In this document: positions 55,740-64,000 of the stretch, piece after piece
Layout: each line of letters opens with the position of its first letter
Position numbering within the stretch: position 1 is the stretch's first letter
Source of the DNA: Anabaenopsis elenkinii CCIBt3563
Lineage (GTDB): Bacteria > Cyanobacteriota > Cyanobacteriia > Cyanobacteriales > Nostocaceae
Reading direction: 5' to 3'
Length of the DNA stretch: 64,000 bases
Assembly: GCF_015245355.1 (NCBI RefSeq)
Contig: NZ_CP063311.1
Location: 2,453,217 to 2,517,216 of the forward strand
The notes under the pieces: generated by a model
Seen by the model: only the letters and a program-made list of their open reading frames with translations
Database searches by the model: none
Told to the model about the DNA's origin: nothing
Program-made: the position numbers and the translations under genes

Positions 55740-57272
55740 ATGAAGTTAGATAAAATCCTGGACTCAAAACTGATTAGCCAATATTGTCTCAATGACCCAC
55801 CAATTACACTGGTTTGCGATTTGGCAGCGGCGTTTCCGCTCTATTTGTATTTAGCTGCAGATCAGCAAACCCTGCTTTATTCTATTTCAATCACAGCACT
55901 CTTAAATGATACACGAGTGAAAAAGCCTTTAACTGTCTCCCATGAGGGAATTTCGTTTTTATTACAAAGTGGGGTAGTCCCACCGCCAAAAACCGCTTAT
56001 GAAAATGTGTTTATTATTGGTATTGGTGACAGTGTCCAAGTTAAAACCATCAATGAAAAAATTCAGCTGACATTCAAGCATGAGTTTCCTTTTCTCAATG
56101 CTAATCGTCTGAATCAGGATGAGATGCAGCCAGATGAAGACCTGATTTTGCAGATGTTAGCAGCAGCAACCATATCGCGTATTGATCCTAGCAAACCCAG
56201 TTTTTTATTCCACAGCGCTGGTAAAGATAGTAATACCATAGCTTTAGCCTTGGCAGAGGCGGGTTGGCAAGATCAGGTGACACTCATCACACACAAATCC
56301 AAAGGACAGGCGGACGAGAGTGAAGTTTCACGCTCTATTGCTAAAAAGCTGGGCTTCCAACATCGAACCCTCTACGAAGTTGATCACTTAGAATCGCCAC
56401 ACAAAAAAATTATTGAAGAGTTTTTCACTAATGCGCCTTTTCCTTGCACCGATGGTGTGACCTTAGCTTACCCTCTGTATACTTTACAAATTTCGGAGTT
56501 AGTTGGCGCAAATATTATTGATGGGATGGGAAATGATGTATATATGTCGAGAAATATTAGCTTTCGTGATTTAAAGCGGTTGTATTTTTCTCAATTCTTC
56601 TCAAAATTCACTCTTCTTCGCTCCTGGGTCTCATCTGAGAATAAACTCTCCCTTTTTCTACGTACTCCTGCAGAAATGTGTAACATGGGTGGGCTGAGTT
56701 ATGGTGACAGTAAAAAAATATTTACTCAAACTATATCGGTTTATCCATACTGGGAACATCAATCCGTCCTACGCAGCAATTGGGATTACTATGATTTCAA
56801 AAGTGACTTGGGGACACCAATTTCCTGTGAAATGTTTACTAGAAAGGTGAGAAATTTTTGTGATAGTAGTCAATGTAACCTTATATTACCATTTGCTCAT
56901 CAAAGCATCGCTGAATACTTCGGCAAAATGCCAGAAGTCTACTTGTTTGATCGCAAACAACTCAAGAACAAGCTGATTTTGCGTCAGATACTTAAAAGTC
57001 GTATTGGACTAGATTCTGATATGGTCGGCAAAATGCACTTTACCTATGACTACCGCAGTGTTGTACTGCAAAATTGGGACTGGTTTAGCCAAGAAATCCA
57101 ACAATGTCACCTGTGGAATCAATCGGCGATGGTGACATTATTGGCTAGATTGAAATTAATCATGTTAAGCAAGCATCAGTCTTCTGAGTTTTCAAGAAAC
57201 TTGATATATCGTGTATATTTACTGTCAGCTTGGTTTAATCGCAATAGATATCTTAGTGGCTCGAATAAATAA
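55740..57272 (+). CDS. Asparagine-synthetase-like PP-loop protein
   Basis: About 510 residues from the ATG at 55740; a TTG three codons earlier is possible. The ATP-pyrophosphatase P-loop FLFHSAGKDSNTIALALAEAG is near residue 155 (SAGKDS in place of the usual SGGxDS). THKSKGQADESEVSRSIAKKLG follows at the nucleotide-specificity position. The N-terminal 130 residues do not begin with the Cys2 of a glutaminase domain and look degenerate. It may adenylate and amidate or otherwise modify a sugar acid or peptide part of the polysaccharide. The substrate is unknown. Confidence 0.75.
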   Translation: MKLDKILDSKLISQYCLNDPPITLVCDLAAAFPLYLYLAADQQTLLYSISITALLNDTRVKKPLTVSHEGISFLLQSGVVPPPKTAYENVFIIGIGDSVQVKTINEKIQLTFKHEFPFLNANRLNQDEMQPDEDLILQMLAAATISRIDPSKPSFLFHSAGKDSNTIALALAEAGWQDQVTLITHKSKGQADESEVSRSIAKKLGFQHRTLYEVDHLESPHKKIIEEFFTNAPFPCTDGVTLAYPLYTLQISELVGANIIDGMGNDVYMSRNISFRDLKRLYFSQFFSKFTLLRSWVSSENKLSLFLRTPAEMCNMGGLSYGDSKKIFTQTISVYPYWEHQSVLRSNWDYYDFKSDLGTPISCEMFTRKVRNFCDSSQCNLILPFAHQSIAEYFGKMPEVYLFDRKQLKNKLILRQILKSRIGLDSDMVGKMHFTYDYRSVVLQNWDWFSQEIQQCHLWNQSAMVTLLARLKLIMLSKHQSSEFSRNLIYRVYLLSAWFNRNRYLSGSNK

Positions 57273-57449
57273 ATATCAATTTGACTTTTAAGATTAAGAG
57301 AGTGTAGTAATTCTAACTTTTTCCTGATTGAGCATATCTCAATCAGCAGACTTTAATTTCAAATATTATCAAAGACTTGATATTCTGATTTTCAGAATTA
57401 ATTTCTCACGAAATTAATTCAAATAGTAATTAATTAGGCTTTCCTCAAA

Positions 57450-58673
57450 ATGGATATTTGGTTAGTATTAACTATTTTATTATCAACTGTAATATTAATT
57501 GACTATTTGATTAATACTAACAACACCAAAATTAACATGGTGACAGTTTTTATTGTATTGCTCCTCAGCACATTAGTAGGTTTACGCGGTGAAATGGGTC
57601 AAGATTATCAATCTTATATTGATATTTTTTATAGAATACCTGCTTTTGTTGATAAAGGTTTTGATGCTGTATTACAGGGTTCAGATAATTTTCGGATAGA
57701 ACCTTTGTATATTTTAATAATTTCTATATTCAAGAGTTTTATTCCTATTTATAACGTATATATTTTTTGCCAGACTCTTGGGATTTTGGTGCTATTCATT
57801 TGGTCACTAAGTAGGATTAAAGCACCAATAAACATTGGTCTTTATATTTTTTTCTTCAACTACTATCTCAATTCATTTGGTCAACAAAGAATGGGAATTG
57901 CTTATGCTTTATGCTTTTTAGCATCGACATTTTTTGTAGAGCGTCAATTCCGAAGTTTCTTTGTTACTGTTGGTATTTCAAGTGTTTTTCACTATGTATC
58001 GGTGTTCCTTTTATTGGCTATGTTCCTCAAATATGTACCAGTATTGAACTTACAGTTAAACAAATATAAAAAAGTAAATTTGACCAATACTAACATTAAA
58101 ACAAAACATTTGGATGTAGCTATTAATCATAAATCTCTCAGTATCTCATCTTGGTACTTAAAGGCTATAATCTTATTTCTAGTAGTAATTATTATTAGTT
58201 TATATATCATTAATTTTAAAACGATAGCAGTATTTATCTCTACAAATAGTTTCTTAAGTTCTTTTCGACCCATCAAGACTTTAACCGGTTACATACTCAA
58301 GGCTGAATCTGAAGTATTACCGACACGCGAAAGTGCAATCCGGGGGTTTATTTCATATGTTATTTTGTTATTTACCTTATATTTCCGACGTAAATTCTGG
58401 CTAAATCCAGAGACTGGAATCTTATTTTCTTTACTGACATTGGGTTGGATATTTTGGATATTTAACTATGATTTACCTTGGGCAGCACATCGAGTACGTG
58501 ATTTATATTGGTCTAATATAATAGGTCTTGGAGCTTTAGTTACAGTAGGCGAGCGTAAAGTCTATCCCCTAGCTACTATAATGATTCTTGTTTTTAGTAT
58601 TTATTCTTTTTATAGTCAAATAGCTAGGGGAATCGGTCCTTATGTTCCCATAGAAAATAACCTGATTTTTTGA
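57450..58673 (+). CDS. EpsG/Wzy-like polysaccharide polymerase
   Basis: A 407-residue membrane protein with about 10 helices. LSTLVGLRGEMGQDYQSYIDIFYRIP near residue 45 is the EpsG-family signature with a conserved Arg/Asp loop after the second helix. FNYYLNSFGQQRMGIAYALCFLAS follows near 140. It probably joins repeat units on the outer face of the membrane. Lower GC than upstream genes, as is common for polymerases. Its stop lies 5 bp before the next start. Confidence 0.85.
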   Translation: MDIWLVLTILLSTVILIDYLINTNNTKINMVTVFIVLLLSTLVGLRGEMGQDYQSYIDIFYRIPAFVDKGFDAVLQGSDNFRIEPLYILIISIFKSFIPIYNVYIFCQTLGILVLFIWSLSRIKAPINIGLYIFFFNYYLNSFGQQRMGIAYALCFLASTFFVERQFRSFFVTVGISSVFHYVSVFLLLAMFLKYVPVLNLQLNKYKKVNLTNTNIKTKHLDVAINHKSLSISSWYLKAIILFLVVIIISLYIINFKTIAVFISTNSFLSSFRPIKTLTGYILKAESEVLPTRESAIRGFISYVILLFTLYFRRKFWLNPETGILFSLLTLGWIFWIFNYDLPWAAHRVRDLYWSNIIGLGALVTVGERKVYPLATIMILVFSIYSFYSQIARGIGPYVPIENNLIF

Positions 58674-58678
58674 GGATT

Positions 58679-59857
58679 ATGATATATCAATCACAAGAAA
58701 ATATGAATCTCAACCAAGACATAATTAAAGAGATAATTATTGTTTCTGCTTCTTATCCCTCTCCAGAACAACCTTACATTGGCATTTTTGTAAAAAACAT
58801 TGCTTCTGGTTGGAAGCAGCTTGGAGCAAAAGTTGTCGTCATATCTCCACAGCCTATTCTAGGAAAAGGAAAGCTCATTCAACCATTGTTATCGAAAACA
58901 GAAGATGATATAAAAGTAATACGACCATTTTTACCAAATATCAGCAGAATTTTTGTTTGGAACCGACGCCTTCAACATTTAATTCAGGAATTGATTTTTT
59001 CAGCCGCCTGTTCTTGGGGCTTAAGATATGTTTCATCACCTCCCACATTTGTCTATTGTCATTTTCTTAGCACTGTTCAAGGCGCTCATCGGGTAGCTGA
59101 AGCTTTTAATGCTCCTTTATTCGTTGGTTGTGGTGAGTCTAAGATTGAATATGGAGTTGATAAACTATCACTTAAAAGTAAAAATATCATCGCCGAATCG
59201 ACGTCGGGATTAATTTCTAACTCGCCAGTGATTTCCCATCACCTACAGCTAAGTGGACTAGTCAAAAAAACTCCCATTCTCACGATTCCAAACCGAGCAG
59301 ATCCAAAACAATTTTTCCCAGTTGATATGCTTAAAGCACGCCTTAAAAAAGGAATAAATCCTGCGGCTTTTGTGATGATCTATGTAGGTCAGTTTATAGA
59401 GCGGAAAGGATATAAACAGCTATTAGATGCTCTGGGTTTACTTCCTGACATGAAGGCAGTTTTGATTGGGAAAGGAAATGCTCCCCCTTTATCTGAGCAA
59501 ATTATTTTTAGTGGCTGTGTTGACCACAAAGAGCTACCGCAATGGTTAGGTTGCGCAAATGTATTTGTTCTACCTACGAGGGGAGAAGGCTGTTCTAATG
59601 CTATCTCGGAGGCCATGGCTATGGGAATTCCTATCGTTAGTTCAGATGTACCAGAAGTGAGATGCCAAGTTTTTCCCAATTCGTCAATTTTAGTAAATCC
59701 AAACTCCCCCGATGAAATTGCTAGCGCTATTAAGGTCATCCAGAGTCGGTACACTGAATATCGGCTAAAAGCAGTCGCTAATGCTGAAACTATCTCAAAA
59801 CAGAGTAGGGCTGAGGTCATATTCAACTGGATTGAAAAAAGGATTGATAAACAGTAA
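58679..59857 (+). CDS. Glycosyltransferase family 4
   Basis: 392 residues from the ATG at 58679, with GAGG just upstream. The N-terminal Rossmann half begins EIIIVSASYPSPEQPYIGIFVKNIASGWKQLG. The C-terminal nucleotide-sugar-binding half has VGQFIERKGYKQLLDALG near 245 and the E-x7-E motif GEGCSNAISEAMAMGIPIVSSDVPEVR near 300. Cytosolic, retaining transferase; the sugar is not predictable. Follows the polymerase with 5 bp between. Confidence 0.92.
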   Translation: MIYQSQENMNLNQDIIKEIIIVSASYPSPEQPYIGIFVKNIASGWKQLGAKVVVISPQPILGKGKLIQPLLSKTEDDIKVIRPFLPNISRIFVWNRRLQHLIQELIFSAACSWGLRYVSSPPTFVYCHFLSTVQGAHRVAEAFNAPLFVGCGESKIEYGVDKLSLKSKNIIAESTSGLISNSPVISHHLQLSGLVKKTPILTIPNRADPKQFFPVDMLKARLKKGINPAAFVMIYVGQFIERKGYKQLLDALGLLPDMKAVLIGKGNAPPLSEQIIFSGCVDHKELPQWLGCANVFVLPTRGEGCSNAISEAMAMGIPIVSSDVPEVRCQVFPNSSILVNPNSPDEIASAIKVIQSRYTEYRLKAVANAETISKQSRAEVIFNWIEKRIDKQ

Positions 59858-59865
59858 TTTAAATT

Positions 59866-60960
59866 ATGAAAAATCTACTTTACACCCTGCGTGGAGTTCC
59901 CGCGGAAAATCTGGGGGATCTGCTAATTAACAATTGCCTTATCCGGGAGATTGCTAAATACGTTAACGTTGATGTGCTGCATAGCAAAAAAGATTTAAAT
60001 GTTTTAAAGAAGATGAGTTGCTTTGATTTAGCAAATGTGAGACTAATTGAATCTGATAAAAATTTTGATGCTAAACTTTTATTCTCCATCTTATTGGGAA
60101 AGTCCAAATATGAATATTTTTGTATTACTCCAGGACACTTGCGACTGCAAAAACTACAGCATAGATTACGCTACATTAAAAACCAGATCATTTTATTTGT
60201 GATGCAGTCATGGGGTCTTAAGTGTATTTGGATCTGCAAATCACTTGATTCACTTACTCTACCTGAACGCATCTTGGAAAAAATTATTTCTAAGTATATT
60301 CACAGGTATTCAGTGAGAGATAGTCTAAGTTTGGCTAACAACAAATTATCGGCAGAAGTTTGGCCGGATTTAGCATTTCTTATAGAGCCTAATCACAATA
60401 ATCAACAAGAGGTATACGGAAAAAAACTAATTCTTTCTTTTCGAGGGGATAGAGGTGAAAATACACAAAAGATTATTGAGTTATTTGCTGTAAAATTGAT
60501 GAATGAAAGTGGTGGAAGTAGTTATTTTCAAAAGGTTATCTGTCTTGCTAATGTAAATAGAGATGTCTCCTGGATGAGACAACTGGCTAATAAGCTGAGT
60601 TCACAGATCCCAACTCCGGTGGAATTTATCCACAATTCAGACCTGAGTGATAGCCTCAAGCTTTATGAGCACGATTCAATAGTAATTACGGATCGTTTGC
60701 ATGTCGCACTTCCAGCAATGATCAATGGTACATTAGCATTTCCATTTCTTGAACAGTCGTTAGACAATAAGATATTGGGAATATACCAGGATATGCACTG
60801 GAACGAGCTAGTCATTTTCCGCCATCCCCAATTAGAGAATTTATCTCTGATTGATAGTCTAAAAAAATATGAATATCTCAAAATGCAGCAAATTAATTTA
60901 TCTGTGAAACAAGCTACAGATAAACTTCATTTTCAAATCGGAGAAATATTTTCTCAATAG
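59866..60960 (+). CDS. Polysaccharide pyruvyl transferase family protein
   Basis: A 364-residue protein. RGVPAENLGDLLINNCLIREI at the start is the family's GT-B-like first motif. SVRDSLSL near residue 145 and ITDRLHVALPAMINGTLAFPF near 273 are further signatures. It transfers a pyruvyl ketal to a sugar, adding negative charge to the polymer; assignment by family only. Starts 8 bp after the GT4 gene. Confidence 0.85.
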   Translation: MKNLLYTLRGVPAENLGDLLINNCLIREIAKYVNVDVLHSKKDLNVLKKMSCFDLANVRLIESDKNFDAKLLFSILLGKSKYEYFCITPGHLRLQKLQHRLRYIKNQIILFVMQSWGLKCIWICKSLDSLTLPERILEKIISKYIHRYSVRDSLSLANNKLSAEVWPDLAFLIEPNHNNQQEVYGKKLILSFRGDRGENTQKIIELFAVKLMNESGGSSYFQKVICLANVNRDVSWMRQLANKLSSQIPTPVEFIHNSDLSDSLKLYEHDSIVITDRLHVALPAMINGTLAFPFLEQSLDNKILGIYQDMHWNELVIFRHPQLENLSLIDSLKKYEYLKMQQINLSVKQATDKLHFQIGEIFSQ

Positions 60961-61084
60961 CTTGAATAGAATTTTGTCTATGAAATGTTATCTTGATGAA
61001 ATTGATATTTATTGGAATTTGAAAATTAAATATATCCTAGGAAAAATAAATTACTGTTAATTAGACTCTCATTTGGTTTAAACT

Positions 61085-62041
61085 ATGAATTATTCTCCCA
61101 TTGCACTTTTTGTCTATAAGCGTCCTGAGCATACTCGCCGTACATTAGAAAGTCTGATGCAGTGTCCTGAGTTTGCTGAGAGTCCCATCTATGTTTTTTG
61201 TGATGGTGTCAAAAAAGAAGAAGATAGAGAAAAGGTAAATCAAACTCGTGAATTAGTTCACTCTTTATTAAATGAAAAAGCCAAGATTATAGAATCTTCA
61301 GAAAATAAGGGTCTAGCAAATTCAATCATTGCTGGAGTCAGTCATATATGTGAAATATATGGTCGTGTAATAGTTCTAGAGGACGATTTAGTAGTAGCGC
61401 CGGAGTTCTTAACATTCTTAAACGCAGCTTTAGATAAGTACCAAGATCAAGAGTCGGTAATGCAAGTCTCTGGTTATATGTTTCCAATTCCCGAGTTAAT
61501 AGGGGAAACTGAAGCCCTATTTTTACCCTTCACATATTCTTGGGGATGGGCTACATGGCAAAGGGCTTGGTCAAAGTTTGACCCACAAAGTACTGGCTGG
61601 GAAGTATTAAAGAGTGATAAAGATATGCGATCGCGGTTTGATTTAGATGATAACTATGGTTTCTTTGATATGCTAAATCAACAAATGTCTGGCAAAATAG
61701 ATTCTTGGGCAGTTCGCTGGTATTTGAGTGTTTTTAAACACAATGGATATGTACTATATCCTCCCAACAGTTACGTTACTAATATTGGTTTAGATGGTAG
61801 TGGTACACATGGTTCTTGGTACGTAAATCAACGTTTAAAACCGATTCAGGATCAAGAAAACTTCAGAAAATTTATACTACCGAATCATATTGAAATCAAG
61901 GAACAGAAATTTGAGATTATTAAGAAATATCTCCGAAGTTTACAGCCAAAATGGGTTAAATTCCTGAAAAAGTTATTGATTCCTAGTTGGATTGTAAAAC
62001 TTCGTCAATGTGCCTTAGCCATTCGTAAATACTTGGGTTGA
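61085..62041 (+). CDS. Glycosyltransferase family 2-like protein
   Basis: A 318-residue GT-A-fold enzyme. The N-terminus PIALFVYKRPEHTRRTLESLMQC is typical, with VIVLEDDLVVAPEFLTFLNAAL near residue 97 holding the metal-binding EDD motif. The substrate segment YSWGWATWQRAWSKFD near 152 is seen in sugar transferases of this subgroup. The last gene of the plus-strand run; the 124-bp gap upstream could hold an internal promoter. A half MITE follows. Confidence 0.87.
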   Translation: MNYSPIALFVYKRPEHTRRTLESLMQCPEFAESPIYVFCDGVKKEEDREKVNQTRELVHSLLNEKAKIIESSENKGLANSIIAGVSHICEIYGRVIVLEDDLVVAPEFLTFLNAALDKYQDQESVMQVSGYMFPIPELIGETEALFLPFTYSWGWATWQRAWSKFDPQSTGWEVLKSDKDMRSRFDLDDNYGFFDMLNQQMSGKIDSWAVRWYLSVFKHNGYVLYPPNSYVTNIGLDGSGTHGSWYVNQRLKPIQDQENFRKFILPNHIEIKEQKFEIIKKYLRSLQPKWVKFLKKLLIPSWIVKLRQCALAIRKYLG

Positions 62042-62058
62042 ATATTCTGATTATCTCA

Positions 62059-62146
62059 GAGGATGTTTTAAAACTTCTGATTAGTGTATCAAATATTGTT
62101 TTACCCCACCCTAACCCTCCCCTTGTAAGGGGAGGGAACTGGATTT
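62059..62146. mobile_element. Half MITE (GAGGATG family)
   Basis: One end, GAGGATGTTTTAAA, followed by the reverse of the TTGATACACTAATC block and the CCCCACCCTAACCCTCCCC/GGGGAGGG hairpin. The GGGAACA half and the other end are missing. It lies just past the last glycosyltransferase and next to the 3' end of the antitoxin gene. Confidence 0.75.
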
Positions 62147-62167
62147 GGCAGGTGTCAAGAACAATTT

Positions 62168-62398
62168 TTATACTTCCTGCCATTCCTCTGTAGTTGGGGT
62201 AGTTATATCTTCAAAATACTTAATTTTGCCGCGCATATTCTTAAATAATTCTTCAGTAGTAGGGGTTTGTTGATAGGGAGAAATTCTCACAACGGGGTTA
62301 CTTCCATCAGTAACTAAAATTTCTTCACCTTGCAATTCTACAAGTTGCAAAAATTCTAGTAAATTAGCTTTTAAGTCATTCTTGTCAACTGTTTTCAT
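62168..62398 (-). CDS. Phd/YefM-type antitoxin, orphan
   Basis: A 76-residue protein: MKTVDKNDLKANLLEFLQLVELQGEEILVTDGSNPVVRISPY is the DNA-binding part of prevent-host-death antitoxins, and the C-terminus (ELFKNMRGKIKYFEDITTPTTEEWQEV) is the disordered toxin-binding tail. The toxin gene, usually directly downstream, is absent. Downstream lies the half MITE. The antitoxin may be a remnant after loss of its toxin. Confidence 0.85.
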   Translation of the reverse strand: MKTVDKNDLKANLLEFLQLVELQGEEILVTDGSNPVVRISPYQQTPTTEELFKNMRGKIKYFEDITTPTTEEWQEV

Positions 62399-62874
62399 AT
62401 TGTTTGCTCATTTTGATGGGGTAAGGGCTAATAATCAGCTATGTCAGCTACTACGATACTAACAAACCCAAGGAGAAAACCCCAATTATCAAGCCAAAAA
62501 TCAAATTGAAAAGTTTTTGACTTTTGACTTGTTCATGGGGTGACTTACTCCGCGTCGTCGCCTGCAAAAATGGCTAGACAAAAAGCCCAACAAACTGAAC
62601 CTGATAAACCTTTCCGTCGTGGTCGCATTTGGTGTTAGTTGTAGATTTGATATCCCTGATTTCTTAAAGAAATTGGGGATAAATAATATCATTACTTATT
62701 ATTTAATACAATAAAAAAATATTAAACTATTTAACTACACCAAAAGCGAAAGATAAGGCGATCGCATCTATGGCTAAAGGTGCTATTTCCGATATAAAAT
62801 CTAAATGGTATCAGATCCCCGACTTCTATCATGAGTGATCAATTATGAAGATGATGATCAAAGAAGTCGGGGAT
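62399..62874. other. Gene-free stretch with two palindromes of one family
   Basis: No convincing gene is present. Two related palindromes occur: ATCCCTGATTTCTT/AGAAATTGGGGAT at about 62652-62680, and 15-bp perfect arms starting AGATCCCCGACTTCT at 62813-62827 and 62862-62876. The second overlaps the stop codon of the NB-ARC remnant. A decayed coding-like stretch around 62565-62640 on the plus strand (ARQKAQQTEPDKPFRRGR) could not be assigned. Confidence 0.6.
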
Positions 62875-63369
62875 CTAGTTTAAATTTCTCACATATTCCC
62901 GAAAAACGGAAGATAATGAAAACATGACTTTATCTTCTTTCTGTTTACCTACTAAATACCGTTGTTGTAAAGATTGTAAACCGTTATTAAAATCAACTGA
63001 GGATAAATTTAATTTTTGCGTTAAACTTTTTTGTATTAAACTTTGTCTTAATTCTTCTCTGGAAATAGGTTTTTCAAATTTACTCAGTTGTAATACTATT
63101 TGTTTTTCTATAGGTGATAAACGGTTAAATTTATCTTGAAAATAAGACTGCATTTGCTGGGTAATATGTAATGTATTTTCTGCTAAAAAATCCGCAACTT
63201 CACCATCATAATTTTTGTTGATTACAACGGTAATAGTTTTTAAAAACATCAAGTTACCTGTATATAGCTTGATTAAGTCTAACCAAATATCCTGATTTTT
63301 TAAGCCTGTGTTTTGGAGTATTTCGGGATGATTTTTAGAAGAACTACAAAAGGAAGGGCGTGTTGAACT
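62875..63369 (-). pseudogene. 3' remnant of an NB-ARC / WD-repeat-type signalling ATPase gene
   Basis: About 145 codons match the winged-helix region that follows the ATPase core in cyanobacterial NB-ARC proteins: WLDLIKLYTGNLMFLKTITVVIN, FNRLSPIEKQIVLQLSKFEKPISREELRQSL, LQSLQQRYLVGKQKEDKVMFSLSSVFREYVRN. The P-loop and sensor domain that should precede it are gone. The 5' side is replaced by a MITE end, another palindrome and the IS630 copy. A longer apparent frame up to 63462 includes these foreign pieces. Confidence 0.75.
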
Positions 63370-63396
63370 GAGGATGTTTGTCAAGTCATGATTAGT
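63370..63396. mobile_element. MITE end fragment (GAGGATG family)
   Basis: The 27 bases match the terminal part of copies 1 and 3, starting GAGGATGTTTGTCAAG. The rest of the element is absent. Directly after it, GTTGGGTT (63402-63409) and AACCCAAC (63420-63427) form another dispersed palindrome. Confidence 0.7.
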
Positions 63397-63435
63397 AGTA
63401 GGTTGGGTTGAGGAAACGAAACCCAACACCACATA

Positions 63436-64000
63436 TAGCAACCGCCAAGGTAATTTAAGCATAAACTATAAGTAGTCCCTTTTCATGTGAAGCGATCGCT
63501 TGCTACAGGTATATGCCCAAGCCGTACAGTTACGACCTTCGTCAAAAAGTAATCCAAGCGATTGAACTCGATGGCTTGAAGAAAACTCAAGCCAGTCAAA
63601 TGTTTAATATTAGTCGCAACACCATCACCCTATGGTTGAAGCGAAAAACCGAAACGGGGGACTTCCAAGCCTTGCCTAATCAGCGTCCTGGGAATGGTCA
63701 CAAAATTACCGATTGGGAAAAATTTCGTGAGTTTGCTTCCGTACATGGCGATAAAACCCAAGTAGAGATGGCCTCACTTTGGCCTGAAGAAATTAGCGAT
63801 CGCACAATCTCAAGAGCTTTGAAAAAAATTGGTTTTACGCGAAAAAAAAGACTTATGGCTACCGTGAGCGCGATGAGGTCAAACGACAGGCTTTCGTAAC
63901 GCAGTTGTCTGAGTTACCTGTGGAGAAGATTGTATACCTCGATGAGTCAGGAATGGACAACCGAGACCAGTATGATTACGGTTGGAACTCAAAAGGACAG
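63436..64000 (+). mobile_element. IS630-family insertion sequence, second copy, cut by the window edge
   Basis: The same TAGCAACCGCCAAGG end is preceded by TA (63434-63435). The sequence is identical to the complete copy at 44644 as far as I can follow it. Frame A is complete at 63513-63899, with the same A8 slip site at 63842-63849. Frame B runs off the window. Confidence 0.93.
63513..63899 (+). CDS. IS630 transposase, frame A, second copy
   Basis: 128 codons identical in translation to those at 44721-45107. The helix-turn-helix part is complete, and the catalytic part would follow by -1 frameshift and is truncated by the window end. Identity between the two copies points to recent transposition within this genome. 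Confidence 0.9.
   Translation: MPKPYSYDLRQKVIQAIELDGLKKTQASQMFNISRNTITLWLKRKTETGDFQALPNQRPGNGHKITDWEKFREFASVHGDKTQVEMASLWPEEISDRTISRALKKIGFTRKKRLMATVSAMRSNDRLS

Noticed and set aside
59389-59826. 145-codon frame opposite the GT4 gene
   Set aside because: It lies antisense to the nucleotide-sugar-binding half with its conserved E-x7-E motif and looks like a shadow.
60600-60640. Single TTATCCACA-like site inside the pyruvyl transferase gene
   Set aside because: An isolated 9-mer within a coding region is expected by chance at this scale and has no array context.

Overview
The window looks like a piece of chromosome from a filamentous, probably Nostocales-type cyanobacterium. Supporting signs are the many GCGATCGC (HIP1) octamers, a two-gene ATP synthase beta-epsilon operon standing apart from other atp genes, a BicA-type bicarbonate transporter, a long-chain flavodoxin, AvaK-like PRC-barrel/DUF2382 proteins, heptanucleotide tandem repeats and a heavy load of MITEs and insertion sequences. 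Genus cannot be fixed from the sequence alone.

Layout. 1-225: a 28-bp tandem array in which every unit carries a perfect DnaA-box 9-mer, next to an AT-rich palindromic stretch. 226-13.6 kb: housekeeping and central carbon genes (cysteine desulfurase, a PLD-family lipoprotein, atpD-atpC, acetate kinase, transaldolase, NAD-type GAPDH, flavodoxin with a hydrolase-like neighbour), a candidate small RNA and an IS607-type TnpB element whose recombinase is reduced to a stub. 13.7-28.5 kb: a DUF4870 membrane protein, a MITE nested inside another MITE, three tandem DUF2382 genes, a DUF1400 hydrolase, phosphohexomutase, RdgB, a carotenoid-isomerase-like oxidoreductase, a small M41-like protease, alaS and an MFS carrier. 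28.7-34.4 kb: a Uma2 nuclease-like protein, a single-chain MmeI-like restriction-modification enzyme and an EgtD-like methyltransferase whose start codon abuts a MITE. 34.6-41.6 kb: a nine-gene, mostly 4-bp-overlapping minus-strand operon bicA - CPA2 antiporter - mrpCDEFGAB, which reads as a Na+-export module coupled to Na+-dependent bicarbonate uptake. 42.3-44.5 kb: a second-type transketolase and a small helical protein.

44.6-47.9 kb is a layered transposon graveyard: an IS630 element (two frames joined by an A8 slip site) cuts the tnpA of an IS200/IS605 relic, and an intact IS50-like IS4-family element sits in the end hairpin of the same relic. 47.9-62.0 kb is an exopolysaccharide or heterocyst-envelope-type locus: galE and a polyprenyl glycosylphosphotransferase on the minus strand face a plus-strand run of Wzc-type kinase, a Cys-rich small protein, a HepA-like ABC exporter, an asparagine-synthetase-like PP-loop protein, an EpsG/Wzy-like polymerase, two glycosyltransferases and a polysaccharide pyruvyl transferase. 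The right end holds an orphan Phd-type antitoxin, the 3' remnant of an NB-ARC-type gene, MITE pieces and a second IS630 copy cut by the window edge.

The most notable points are the DnaA-box array at the left edge, a MITE family with TTA duplications lying in the 5' flanks of several genes, a 212-bp non-autonomous derivative of the IS50-like element nested in one of these MITEs with a 9-bp duplication, the TnpB gene without zinc-ribbon cysteines, and a three-hairpin small RNA candidate.
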